The notes below the pieces were generated by a model. The model was given only the letters and a program-made list of their open reading frames with translations, was not told the origin of the DNA and did not search any database. A stretch of DNA of 64,000 bases from Prorocentrum cordatum (Eukaryota > Sar > Dinophyceae > Prorocentrales > Prorocentraceae), in assembly GCA_963575745.1 (NCBI GenBank), contig CAUYUJ010000728.1, positions 1 to 64,000 of the forward strand, given 5' to 3'. Each line of letters starts with the position of its first letter. Position 1 is the first letter of the stretch. The position numbers and the translations under genes are program-made. Below, in pieces: positions 21,096-34,485 of the stretch.

Positions 21096-22009
21096 CCAAA
21101 AAAGGTGCGCCGCTTCCAATCCTTGATGCACTCCCACACCAGCTCGGCCGCCATGACGACCCCAGCAAAAGATGGCGCTCGATGTGAGGCGGGCCCCGAA
21201 AAGGGACATCACCGGGGGAGAGGAAGGGTCAGGCTACGACGACGACGACGAAGGCCTCTCACGGCTCGGAAGACCCTGCCATTCCTGTGGCGTGCTTTTT
21301 CCGGGGCCCGACTGAGGATCGGCAGCGGTGTCGTCAGCGACAGACCTCGTCATCCTCCCCAATGCCCATCCTCCACCCTCCTCCTCCGCGCCCCTCCCCC
21401 GTCCCAGTTCTTTGCAAACAAGTCCTCCCTGTCGCACCCCGAGACGTGTCGGAATGGCGGGCTGGTGTTTCAGGTGGCACGTCCTCACTATCTATGATCC
21501 TTGAGCTTAACATTTCCAAGAGCTTCACGGATGAGAGGCGGGCCATTTTCAAAATGCGCCTGTCGCCACAACGCCGTCTGAAAAGGTTGCAAGAATTTCA
21601 AGGATGGAGGGCCGGTCGTTTTCAAAATGTGGCTCTCGCCTTAACCCCGCGCACATTCGTTTTACAAGTTTACAACCACTTCAATGAGTACTATAATTGG
21701 CGCCACAGACAAACGTGTTTGCGCGATGAAGAACTGTCAGGGTGCAACAGTCACAGTGATTCACTGCGTTCACGTCAAAGCAATGGTGTTCGGGCACGAC
21801 TCAAAATCGTCAGGACGCAACGGGAACGACGATTCGCGGTGCTGAAATCCCAGGAACGGTGTTCTGCCGCGGTTCCGGATTTCCACAAGTTATCCTTCAA
21901 CGGGACACGTCCCTCGGAGAAAACCCGCCGATCAGGCGAGTGAGTTTCAAAGACCGTGGGCTTGAGATTCCGTTCAGCTCCGCTCTGGACTCAAGGGCCC
22001 CGCGCTGCG
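21096..22009. other. Mostly unassigned stretch
   Basis: On the minus strand 21154-21115 reads MAAELVWECIKDWK, which weakly recalls the N-terminus of ribosomal protein eL28 but soon becomes poly-Arg from the CCT repeat. CATTTTCAAAATG and TCGTTTTCAAAATGTGG are near-repeats at about 21544 and 21618. Nothing else seen. Confidence 0.3.
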
Positions 22010-22590
22010 TTTTCAAGGGGAGAGGCCTGGGCAATAGCCGAGGCCGGGGCTTGGGCCGGAGCTGGGGCACGGGCCCCGGGCCCGGCGCCCGGGTCGGGAC
22101 GGGGGCGGGGGCCGGGCCCAGGGAGCCCAGGTCAGGGCCAGAACCGGGGGCGGGGCTGGCCGGGACTGATCCCTGGGCCAAGGCCAAAAGGCGGGGCCGC
22201 GGTTGGGAACGGGACGGGGCCCGGGCCAGGGCCCGGGCCGGGACTGGAGCCAGGGCCCAGGCAAGGGCTGGGGCCGGGGCCAGGGCGGGAGCCAAGGCCG
22301 GGGCCAGGAAACCCGGGATCGGGGCGAGGGCCAGGGCCAGGGCTGGGGCCAGGGCAGGAGGCTGGGACCGGGGCCGCAGCCGCGATTAGGCCGCGGTCTG
22401 AAACCGGGGAAGCCTAGGGGCTGGGGCCATGGCTGGGGCCACGGTCCGGAGCCCGAGCCTGGGAAAACGCGGCGTAAGCAGGGACTGGGGCCGGGGCAGG
22501 GGCTGGGCCGACAAGCAGCAGGGCCGGGGGCGAGACCTGGGCCGGTTCAGCGGCCCGGAGCCCGAGACCAGGAATGCGCCGCACCACGTC
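22010..22590. repeat. GGGCCA-type hexamer minisatellite
   Basis: Degenerate units of GGGCCA, GGGCCG and GGGGCC run the whole length. Frames encode Gly/Pro/Ala/Arg-rich peptides only. Confidence 0.75.
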
Positions 22591-23222
22591 AGCCCCACTC
22601 CCCTTGCAGAGCGAAGCACACAACTCGGCGGTGACAAGCGCTCAGGCGATCCACGCCCCGTCGACGGGTGCGACGCGCCCCTTCCCGAGCGCCGCATCTG
22701 CGCGACAGACCCGCTGCGGCGCGGCGCCGCCTCCGTGGTCGAATCCACCGCGGCGCGCAGCGAAGGAGCAGCGCGCGGGCTCGACACCCTGGAGACAACG
22801 CCACCGCCGCTCCCAACACGCGCAACACGGCGCGGCAGGAGATGGTGGGCGGGGAGAACGGCAAAGGCAGCGGGCCTGCATGTCCTGCATATGCCGCGGT
22901 CGCCCGCGCGGCGCCGCGGCGCGCGCGCGCGCGCCCCGTTGGGCCGCGCACGCACCTGCGACCCGCGCAAGCGCAGCACGGGCGCGCACCCGCGCGCGGA
23001 CCTGCCAGGGCGCGCGCGCCTGGCATGCGATCCACGCACTCGCGCGGCCACCGAAGTTCGGCGGCGTCAGGCGCCGAGGCGCGCCACGCCCCGTCGACGG
23101 GCGCGACGCGCCCCCTCGCGGGCGCCGCATCAACAGCAGAGCCCATGGCGGCGCGGCGCCGCCTCCGCGATAGCATGCACTGAGGCGCGCGGCGAGGGGG
23201 CAACGCACTCGGGCCCCCGTCG
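22591..23222. other. Extremely GC-rich block with a dispersed duplication
   Basis: A segment of about 130 bp with CACGCCCCGTCGACGGG, GCGACGCGCCCC and GGCGCGGCGCCGCCTCCG occurs near 22650 and again near 23080. Between the copies CG dinucleotides dominate. No protein recognised. Confidence 0.5.
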
Positions 23223-23306
23223 GCCCAGGCATCCTTCGAATGCTTTGGACGACCAGCCGCCGGCTCTCAGGATATCGCCGAGGCGGCCTCCCGCCCTGCG
23301 GGCGGT
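23223..23306 (-). pseudogene. Possible tyrosine-recombinase C-terminal remnant
   Basis: The minus-strand frame reads RLGDILRAGGWSSKAFEGCL. The pattern with LRAGxWxS and a following hydrophobic/aromatic pair recalls the last conserved segment of tyrosine recombinases, where a nucleophilic Tyr would sit close to the position now occupied by Cys. Its place downstream of RNase H fits DIRS architecture. The upstream R and HxxR boxes were not found, so this is tentative. Confidence 0.25.
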
Positions 23307-24569
23307 CTTCGCATGAACTCGCCTTATGGCCTGAGCGGCCCGTGCGCGGACCTCTTCGCCGCTGAAAGCAAATCGCTGCGACGGCGCTGAGCGGCGCACC
23401 GCAAACCCGTGGCCCCCGACGGCAACCTGAGGACGAAGGCGAGGCCAATTATGCACGGCGCTCGGACTGCCGAGCCCGCCACGCGACGAACGAGGCGCGG
23501 GGGGTCGTCGGGCAAGAGGCAACGCTTCTCTCGGGGCGCCCCGCGGGGAGCGCCCCGGGATGGCCGCGCGGGCCCCCCCGACTTCCCGCGCCGCGAAGCA
23601 ATCCACACTCAGGCAGGGCACCTCAGCGCCTGGCGCGTCGCGAGCAAGCGGGCCACCCCGTCGCACCCGCGCCTGGCATTCCGCGCGAGGCGCACTTACG
23701 TGACTGCTGAAGGCGCTGGCAGACATGAAGGCACACGACCATGCCAGCAGGCCGCCCACATCTGGGGCCAGCCCGTGGCCCGCGCGATGCGTTCGGGCCT
23801 CGGCGAATGGAAACAGGACTTCGCCGCCGTCGTCACCGCGCCCAGGAATCGTGGACACGAGCCCAGCAGCGCGCACAGCAGGCGCTCGCGCTCACGCTAC
23901 GACGGCACGTCTTCTGCCACCACTGGACATGCTTCCGCCGCCCCGAGGCATTCGCCTGCATCCTCCCCGAACAGCCGCACTTTCACACTCGGCCTCTTTA
24001 ACAAGCCATCCGCGTTGTCTCGCCCATGGCTGCGCGCGGGCGGCGCAGGGACGAGGGGCGCTGCCTGCGACGAGCTGCTGTCGTCGCTGCGGTCGTCGCT
24101 GCTGTCGTCAGAGGACGAGTGGCTGCGGACGCTCCGCGCGGTGCGCGGCCGCTCTGCGCGGTGACAGGACGTCGTTGGCGACGAGGAGCTCCACTGCTTC
24201 GCGCATAGCAGCTACGCCGAACAAAAGAGAGCGACGGGCAAGGACATCGCGAAGGCTCATGACTGAGTCTCTACCCGCTTCACGGGGGGGCGCGCCATGA
24301 ACTCCACGGGGCTCGCGCGCGCGCGAGCGCCGCAGATCGCGCACGGCGCGTCGTCGCGACCGCGCACTCGCAACAGGCGGCCCAGCCGCGATAATGAATA
24401 CGATTCGCCGAGCTCGCGAAGCAACAAACACACTGCCGCCAGCGCGCAACTGGATCTTCTTAGCAGCACGGGATTGCGCAGAGGCAGGGGGGCGCCGCGT
24501 CGCCCGCGCCGAGCACGACCCGTGCTTGCAAGCTGGGCTCGCGAACACTTGGGCGAGCCCCGCCTGCGC

Positions 24570-25060
24570 GCGTCGCGCACCGAGCTGCGCTAGGAGGTCA
24601 TGCCCCTCGCGGCGCGGCAGGTCACCGATGTTCACTTCGGTTGGCACACGTTCAATTACGCCGCGCATGTCGAGTGCCCCGATCGCTGACCAAAGAGTGA
24701 GCGAGAGCGCGACGGACGAAAGCGCTCGCGCAGCCCTACTGTAGGGTGGCTTCGGCAGCCGCGCTATCGCAAAAGACGGACAGATCGCGGCACCTGAGGG
24801 GGGATCTCCAGGCGCAAAGGCCCAGGGCCACGGCTAGAACCTCAAGGCCAATACTCTGCGAATCGGCGCGCTGCGAGAATTGCCCGCGCGCGACGGCCGC
24901 GCGGCGCGCACGGGCACGATGCTCGTCGGCGCGCGGCGCACGCGCCCCACGACGTCGCGCGATGGCCCCATGTCGCAGAAATACCATTGATCACCGATTA
25001 GTGCGACCGCCGCAAGGCGCAGCGGAGACCCGCGCGCGTCGGCCGACAGCACAATCGGCA
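24570..25060 (-). pseudogene. RNase H domain of the DIRS-like element
   Basis: Three frame-shifted pieces give the RNase H motifs in the usual order. VLSADARGSPLRLAAVAL carries the first Asp, IGLEVLAVALGL the Glu, LSVFCDSAAAEATL the second Asp, and VERVPTEVNIGDLPRREGH the final NxxD/LPxRE segment typical of DIRS and related elements. This canonical order contrasts with the permuted order in the LINEs of the right half of the window. Confidence 0.6.
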
Positions 25061-25327
25061 TCTGCGCGCTCGCCTTGAGATTTCTCCGTTCGACTACACG
25101 ACTCGAGAGAACAGCATGCCGCCAGGAGAGCGACTCTCGCACGTTGCCGTCAATCTGCTGCCACGCCCGTGCGCGCGCCGGAAGAGTGAGCGCGCCATTA
25201 CTCTCCCCAGTCCTCTAAGCTGGAGGGTCGCCACACAGGACAGCACCCCTGCGAGCTTAGAGGCTGCGCCCACGCGGCGGCGCGCACGGCGCCTGGGCCC
25301 GCGCGCAAGCGCGAAGGACACGCGCTG

Positions 25328-26230
25328 CTAATTCGTAGGCACGAACTGCTTCGGCGATGTACCCCGCCCATCCCCCTGCTCTGTCGCCCGACGGCGCAGC
25401 GCGCGCACCCGCCAGCGATAACTCAATGCGCAGCCAATTCTATGCTCGGCCAGCGCCAAAGGCCCAAAGAACGCCATGACGAGGCGAACTGCGCCTGCGA
25501 GCGGCGCCAGGCGCGCGCGCTCGCGCCCGCCTCGGCCGCGCGCAGGGCCGAGAAGAAGTAAGTCGTCGACACACCTCAGAATGTGCATGCGCAACATCTA
25601 TATCGCGATCGTTGCAATCAACGCACCCATCCTCTCTCGGCCGCGCATGCCGGCAAATGAGCCGCAGCGCGCGGCGCGGCGCCGAGCGGGGCAGCACTGC
25701 GCCGCCTAACTGCGCCGAATGGCAGAGAGCTGTGCCGCGCCAGGATCGCCGTGCCCACATTTGAGAATCACACACGCGAACCTCCTGTGATCGGGCCAGG
25801 GCGGGCAGCGCCTGGGCGCGGCATCCACGTCGGCGCTGACGAGCGCGATGCCATCGCACGCTGGCCGCGCGCTCGCGCGGGCACTTCCGGGGGGAGGGCA
25901 AACCAGATGACATCTCGCCGTTTCGGCGACGAGCTCGGCGATACGAATAAGTCGTCGATGTTCTCGAGGCGCCATTTCCCCCCCCCGCGAAGTCGCGACG
26001 CGGGCAGCGGTGCAATCGTCCACTGGGCGCGCCTTCGCGCCCAAGCACGTCGCGGACGCGCGACCCATGCGCGGGGAAAAACGCCCGGACCTTTGGGGCG
26101 CCGTCAGCCATAAGCCCTTGGGCCACCCCGAAACGACTTGCTAAAACGACCTTTGACAGATCGATGGCGCCGCCCACCGCGATCGGCGACGAGTCGGCCG
26201 AGCGCGGCCACTTCTGCGCTGGCGTGAATA
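25328..26230 (-). pseudogene. Reverse transcriptase of the DIRS-like element, frameshifted
   Basis: The first piece reads KVVLASRFGVAQGLMADG and then APKVR, the fingers segment of this RT family. A second frame (26068-25706) gives motif A as SADVDAAPRR followed by HRRFACV. A third frame (25597-25328) gives motif C as HILRCVDDLLLLG, where the family has YVDD, and then LALAEHRIGCALSY. At least two frameshifts separate these. Both aspartates of the VDD motif remain, but Tyr is Cys. Preceding residues (PASLRDDVFDAALFTPAQKW) also fit the family. Confidence 0.6.
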
Positions 26231-27062
26231 ACGCTGCATCGAATACATCGTCTCGCAGCGAGGCGGGCACTCGCTCGTTGTTCTTCCGCGCACCTGCCCG
26301 CTGCCGGCCCACGGGCGCACCGGCGCGCCGACGCGAAGCACCGTTCTCAAGATCGTCAATTTCGTCGGCTTCATCGAACTCGCGCGGCGCGCCGTTGCCC
26401 GACGACGGCAGCCGACCAATCACTGGCGCGCCCCGCGGTAGTGACGCGCGCGCGCGGCGCCTGGAGCGCAGCGGGCGCGGCGCGCGGAATTGCCTCCACG
26501 ACGAAACGCGCGCGCCACAGGTCGGCGCGACCTGCCCATCTCGCAAGCGCTTCCAACAATGGCACGGGTACGTCGCGCGAGATGGCCGCGATCGCGGCGT
26601 CGGCGTCGCGCACGCCCGCGCGCGCATCAAGCGCCGCGCCCCCCTGATCGACGCGCGAGATGATATGCTCGTGGTCTCCGCAGGCTTGCCCCGCAGACCT
26701 GGCTGCTGACCAGGCGAAGACCTTCGCGGCATCGGCTGGCCAGCGCTTCGCGTCCGCCAACGGCTCGGCCCCTGTGCGCAACGCCGCCGACATGCAGCTG
26801 AGCCTGCTCGCATCGGTCGAAGACGCGGATTTCTCCTCGAGTTTGCGGAGGCGCCTCATAAACGCGGCGCTGGGCATGACTGCCTGCCGATCGACAAACG
26901 CGCACGCACGCGCGGGCTGCAACGCGGGCGCAAGAAACCCGCCGAGTCTGGCGGCGCTGGCGGCACTGGTAACAGGCATCGGCTTGCGGCGGTGCCGGGG
27001 GCGTCGGGCGCCGACGAGACGGCTGCGGCGGCTTGGGCAGCCGCGACAGCATGGCACACAGA

Positions 27063-27240
<178 letters not shown>

Positions 27241-27949
27241 GTTCTGGTGACCGCGCGCTTGTCGCAGCTCACGCGCGCAATTACGCCGCGCTGACCCCCG
27301 GGCCTTGCCGCGCGCGGCGACGCGCGCGAGCTGATGGCCCAATTGCGATGCGAAGCGCACGTGAAGGCCGAAAAATATACATCATTTACCTCACGTTTCC
27401 GAACGTGCCCGCGTCAGCGCCGAACGAATGGGCTGTCGAGGCCGACGATTGTTCGGCCGCGCAGCAAACGCAAGGTCGCGCGAAAGCGAGTCGCTTAAAC
27501 TAGTGGCTACGGCTCAATCGTCGCCCCTCGCCAGCAGCGCGGGGAAGCCCGCGCTGCTGCTAGCCTGCCGCACACCGCGTCCCCCCGAGACGCACTGGAG
27601 CAGAATCTTGAGCGCGCACCATGACAGCGCGTCGATTCAATCTCCGCCCCTCGCGCGCTCGCGCCGCGCACAACAGCTCGCGCGCGGCGCGTCCCCCGAG
27701 GCGCACCACAGCAGAGGCCTGGGCGCGCTCCACGCGGCCCCCTGGCTTCACGGCCCCGAGCCGCGGGCTTTCATCGCTGGCCGCGGAGGCGCGCGTGGCC
27801 TCTGGTTGTCGCTCCGGCACCAGCTCTCCCACCTGGTGGCGCCGCCAAGCGCCCTGGCTGTCCGAGTGGCCGCTTGTGGGGGCTGACATCCAGCCGCCCT
27901 TGCTCGTGCCCTTGTGGCTGGATGCGGCCGTGCTGGCCGCCATGCCAAT

Positions 27950-29452
27950 CGTGCTGTGTGTTGTGTGTGTTGTTTATGTGTTGTGCGTATTGTGTGTTGT
28001 GCGTGTTGTGTGTATGTTGTGTATGTTTTTGTGTTGTGTTGTGTGTTGTGTGTGTTCTGTGTTTGGTGTTGTTGTGCGTGTGTTGTGTGTGTGTGTTGTG
28101 TGAGTCGGGTGTGCGTGTGTGCGTGTGTGCGTGCGTGCTGGTGTGCGTGTGAGCGTCTGTGCGTGTGAGCGTGTGTGCTTGTGTGCGTGTGTGCGCGTGT
28201 GTGCGTGCGCGCGTGCGTGCGTGCGTGCGTGCGTGTGCGTTGGCGTGGGCGTGGGTGTGGGTGTGGATGTGGGTGTAGGTGTGGGTGTGGGTGTGGGTGT
28301 GGGTGTGTGTGTGTGCGTGTGGGTGTGTGTGTGCGTGTGTGTGATCGAGCGCGTGCACGTGAGCTTGCGCATGCGGGTTTGGGTGTTGGTGTGGGTTCTG
28401 GTGTGGGGGTGGGAGTGGGTGTGGGTGTGGGTGTGTGGGTGTGTGTGTGTGTGGGTGTGCGTGTGGGTGTGGGTGTGGGCTTGTGTGGGTGTGGGTGTGA
28501 GTGTGGGTGTGGGTGTGGGCGTGGGTGTGGGTTTGCGTGTGCGTGTGCGTGTGCGTGTGGGTGTGCGGGTGGGACTGTGGGTGTGTATGGGTGGGTTGGC
28601 GTGTGGGTGTGTGCGTGGGTGTGTGTGGGTGGGTGTGGGTGTGTGTGTGTGGGTGTGTGGGTGTGGGTGTGGGTGTGTGGGTGTGTGGGTGTAGGTGTGG
28701 GTGCGGGTGTGGTGTGGGTGTTGTGGGTGTGGGTGTGTTGTGGTGTGGGTTGGGTGTGGTGTGGTGTGGTGTGGGTGTGCGTGAGCGTGTGCGTGTGGGT
28801 GGGTGGGTGTGGGTTGTGGGTGTGGGTGTGGGTGTGGGTGTGGGTTGGGTGTGGGTGGGGTGTGTTGTGGGGTGGGAGTGTGTGTGGTGTTGTGGTGTGT
28901 GTGGTGTGTGCGTGTGTGGGTGGGTGGGTGTGTGGGTGGTGTGGGTGGGTGCGTGTGTGTGTGTGTGTAGTGGTGGGATTGTGGGTGTGTGGGTGTAGGT
29001 GTGGGTGTGGGGGGTGTGGGTGTGGGGTGGGTGTGGGTGTGGTGTGGGTGTGGGTGTGCGTGTGCGTATGCGTGTGCGTGTGGGTGTGTGGGTGTGTGGG
29101 TGTGCGGGTGTGCGGGTGTGTGGGTGTGTGGGTGTGCGGGTGTGTGGGTGTGTGGGTGTGTGGGTGGAGTGGGTGTGTGGGTGTATGGGTGTGTGGGTGT
29201 GTGGGTTTGTGGGTGTGGGTGTGTGGGTGTGTAGGTGTGTGGGTGTGTGGGTGTGCGGGTGTGCGGGTGTGTGGGTGTGTGGGTGTGTGGGTGTGTGGGT
29301 GTGGGTGTGTGGGTTGTGGGTGTGGGTGTGTGGGTGTGTGGGTATGGATGTGTGGGTGTGTGTGTGTGTGTGCGGGTGTGCGTGTGCGTTTGTGTGTGTG
29401 TGCGTGAATGTGTGTGCGTGTGTGTGCGTGTGGGTGGGTGAAAACATAAGTG
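27950..29452. repeat. 1.5-kb (TG)n / (GTGTGG)n array
   Basis: It starts as TGTGTT-rich, then becomes GTGTGGGTGTGGGTGTGGG-like for over 1 kb. GGG runs separated by TGT could form G-quadruplexes on the plus strand. Frames encode only Cys/Val/Gly or His/Thr repeats. Confidence 0.95.
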
Positions 29453-31432
<1,980 letters not shown>

Positions 31433-31964
31433 ACCCCTGCCGGATGGAAACTGCTGCTCGGGGCGTGGGCAAAAACACCGCTGGCGGAGGCAGGCGCGCG
31501 CGACCAGATGCAACGCGGCGTCCTATGGCACGCGCGGCGCGCAGCGGCGCTGATCCGAGGACCAGGCCACCCGCGCGACACTGGCCGAGGGCGGCCGCCA
31601 TGTGCACGCGCACGCGGGGGACGGGCGTGCCGAAGCGCGGGGGAAGGCAACGGGCTCCGGGGGCGCAGTAGCACATCCTACGGAGGCTCCGTCCGAACCG
31701 ATTAGACGGAACAAGCATCTTGTAGAGTATCGCTCCCCGAACGGTATTAAAAGAAAGCGCTTACCGCAAGTTGAACATGGTGTACATCAATTCTGCAGTC
31801 GATCTCCTACTCGAATGTTGGGCTGACCCCGAGCAGATGCTGGGCGGCCGCGTGCGGCTGCAGGCTGCCGCCTCGACACGGGCAGCACTCCGGCGTTTTT
31901 CTGCCGAGCGGCAGGCGACCACGCGCGAGCCCTGCCCTGCAGGTCGGGCTTCCACGGACCCGGG
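31433..31964. other. Unassigned stretch
   Basis: GC-rich, then mixed composition. No family recognised on either strand. Confidence 0.35.
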
Positions 31965-32135
31965 GTCAGTCAGGCTTCGCAGGATCCTGCAAGATCCTCC
32001 AGGATCCTGCAGGAGCCTGCGCGTCAGATCCGGTCAATGCGACCCTAGCTTTGCAGGAGCCTGTAAGATCTGGCGCTCTGGCTGACCTCCGGTTGCGTCG
32101 ACCCCCGTCTCAAGGCTCCCGGGCAGGTCAGGCTT
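31965..32135. repeat. Dispersed repeat, copy 1
   Basis: It contains a BamHI-like minisatellite (AGGATCCTGC units, including the perfect palindrome GCAGGATCCTGC at 31979-31990). This is followed by AATCTGGCGCTCTGGCTGAC-like and GACCCCCGTC segments. A second copy lies at 34325-34485. Confidence 0.65.
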
Positions 32136-32945
32136 CTGAAGCGCCAGCGGGGGATCTGAATTCGAAGGATGTCTGCAGCCAGGTGCCCTCCAGCGGGGGT
32201 GTCGGGTGCCCCAGCGTCGAGTGAACCCGCAGTGGTAGGGCTCGCCAACGGTCGCGGAACGAGCGAGCTCCGTCCATGCCGCGCTACCTGGGCGGCGAGA
32301 GCCCTGGGAGGCAGACTGAACATGGACTGTCGGATGCGACGGGCTCCTCCAGTGTGAGCCGACTCGTCCTAGTCCCAATCATGCGAGCCATCGGCGCCTT
32401 ACTACTTTAAACAACCGGTGGGTATGGTCATCTACCGCTGGAATAAGAGGGCGAGGGGGCGAAACCGAGGGAAGGGGAAGAGGGAGGGATGGGAGAGAGG
32501 GAGGGAGAGCAGGGAGGAGGGAGAACGACAGGAGGGACTGGCTGGAGAAACATCGAACTGGAATCGGCGATACATCGCCGACAGATCGGCGATGGGCCCC
32601 AGATGGCGAAACCGCACGGTCCTGGATGGGGTGGGGCTACGCGCCCCCCATCGGCGGTCCGTGGGCGATTGGGGTTCGATTCGTCCCCCCTGAGCCTTTC
32701 CCCCCCTGACGTTGCCCCTGAGAGGAGAGCACGATCGGAGACACCGGACAGGAAAACGGGAAGACGTTGGAGGTGGCCCCCAAGGGCCTGAGCTGGTTCT
32801 GCTTGCTCCACGGGGTCCGCTCAAGACCGGTGCCTGGAACCCTCCCGGGTGCATCTGGTGAAGTCCTTCGCCCCGGATGCGCTTCTGACAGTCCTGGTGG
32901 GCCTGGAAAAACGGCCCCATGGGGAGGGCAGATTGCAGAAGGCTC
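32136..32945. other. Unassigned stretch with a short inverted repeat
   Basis: TCGGCGAT (32564-32571) and ATCGCCGA (32574-32581) form an 8-bp inverted repeat with a 2-nt spacer, followed by a third ATCGGCGAT. Nothing else recognised. Confidence 0.35.
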
Positions 32946-33205
32946 GCGCCCCCGAGGAGGAGGAGGAGAAAGAGGAGGAGGAGGAGGAGGAGGAGGAGGA
33001 GGATGTGGAGGAGGAGGAGGAGAAGGAGGAGGAGGAGGAGGAAGGAGGAGGAGGAGGAGGGAGGGAGGGAGGAGGAGGAGGAGGAGGAGGAGGAGGAGGA
33101 GGAGGAGGAGGAGGAGGAGGAGATGGAGGAGGAGGAGGAGGAGGAGAAGGAGGGGCAGGAGGGCAAGGAGGAGGAGGAGGAGGAAGACAGGGGGGGGGAG
33201 GACTT
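32946..33205. repeat. (GGA)n microsatellite
   Basis: About 250 bp of GGA/GAG triplets on the plus strand, downstream of the MATH-like exon on the minus strand. Confidence 0.95.
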
Positions 33206-33314
33206 GCGATAACCCCTGGCCCGGCGTCTGCTGAGGGCTGCGGGGACGTGGGACGCCCCCTCCACGCCCGCCTTCTCCGTCGCTGGCGGCTCCTTCCAGG
33301 GGCGCTGCCCTCTG

Positions 33315-33908
33315 GCAGGGCTCGGTGCACAGCAGGACCGTGACGACACCGCCCACCCTCTGGGTCCTGAAGGTGCATTCTGCCTGGTTGCGCGGCAGCC
33401 TGCCGACGGCGCTGCTGCGGAAGCAGTGCGTCGTCGGGCCTCTCATCAGGGCGCTGCCCACCGCCAGCGAGAAGCTGACTTCTGGAGCGTCGTCGGGCAC
33501 CATGTGCATCGAACCGAGTTCCAGGTGGTCTCTTCCCCTGACCTTCTTGGAAGAGGCCCCGACCTTGATGTTGCTGTGCACCTTCGGGTAGACTATCATT
33601 TTGAACCTCAGCCCCGCGGATGGACACGAGGCTTGGCCAAGCAAGAGCCGAAACTCAGGCGAGACGTGCGCGGGCTCGTCCTTGCTGCTCAAGACGCGCG
33701 CCGGCGTGGTCCACGAGACCTTCACCCTGCGCGGGCCCTCGTCCTCGACGTCCAGCGCCGTTGTCGGTGTTGGCTGCTTGGACTGCTCGTGAGCAACGGC
33801 CGCCTCCATGCCCAGGGGGCACACAGGCGGTATGTGTGGCATCATCGGCGGCCACGGACCTCGCCCCCCCTCTCCTGCTCGCCAAGGCTCACGAGCCACC
33901 CCGGGCAC
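33315..33908 (-). CDS. MATH-like domain protein, single exon or exon copy
   Basis: Residues 62-198 of this frame match a beta-sandwich domain I recall as abundant in dinoflagellate predicted proteins and resembling MATH/TRAF domains. It begins VKVSWTTPARVLSSKDEPA and continues with SPEFRLLLG, RFKMIVYPKVHS, VGASSKKVRGRDHLEL, PEVSFSLAVGS, RGPTTHCFRSSAVGRLP and VTVLLCTEPC. The domain is uninterrupted. The region before it (codons 1-61) is Pro-rich, with a Met at codon 34 (MEAAVAHEQ) as a plausible start. After CTEPC the frame stays open into a GGA repeat and is no longer protein-like, so an exon end near 33310 is likely. Function is unknown; MATH domains usually bind proteins. The family match rests on memory only. 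Confidence 0.55.
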
Positions 33909-34324
33909 CCAGGAGCCGGCTCCGAGGAGGGCGCGGATGGGAAAAGGAGAGGGGGAGCCGCAGGGCCCGCCGTCCAGGGCAGAGGCTCCCGAGGACCCAC
34001 CGACCCGGGCCCCCGCAAACCTGGGTCCGTTGAGCGCCGATCAAGAACCAGTTTTTTGTTTGATTCGCGGGTCGAGCGCGCACCTCTCCTGGTCGAAGCT
34101 CAGCGGGCCGCGCGGAGCTTGAAGTAACAACGAGGGGGAGGCACCCCCCCCGATGAAAAACAGGTCCTACGCGGTACGCGGGACGGCACGGCAACCCCAC
34201 GCGGCGGCTTCGGCGGGCCGCCAGCGCGGCGCGCTGCTCTGGAGAGGGAGGCGCTTACGCCCGACATTGCGCGGGCAGCCTGCGCGCGAATGTCGGCGCA
34301 GACGACCCCTTGTCTTGCGTCTCT
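33909..34324. other. Unassigned stretch
   Basis: GC-rich, upstream of the MATH-like frame on its strand. No promoter or other element could be identified. Confidence 0.35.
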
Positions 34325-34485
34325 CAGTGAGGCTTTGCCGGATCCTGAAGGATCCTGCACGCAAGCCCCGCTCAATGCAGCCCTGGCTCTGCAGGGTCCT
34401 GCAAAATCTGGCGCTCTGGCTGACCCCCGATTGCATTGACCCCCGTCCCAAGGCCCCCGAGACTCCAGGACCCCAGACAACCCGG
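34325..34485. repeat. Dispersed repeat, copy 2
   Basis: Homologous to 31965-32135. It shares GGATCCTG units, CAATGC, AATCTGGCGCTCTGGCTGAC and CATTGACCCCCGTC, in the same orientation. Confidence 0.65.

Noticed and set aside
22642-24164. Several 200-270-codon Arg/Ala-rich frames on both strands
   Set aside because: Extreme GC content removes stops in all frames, and no motif was found apart from the possible recombinase remnant.
28240-29380. Telomere-like repeat
   Set aside because: Units are GTGTGG-type, not the TTTAGGG expected for dinoflagellates, and the tract is internal.
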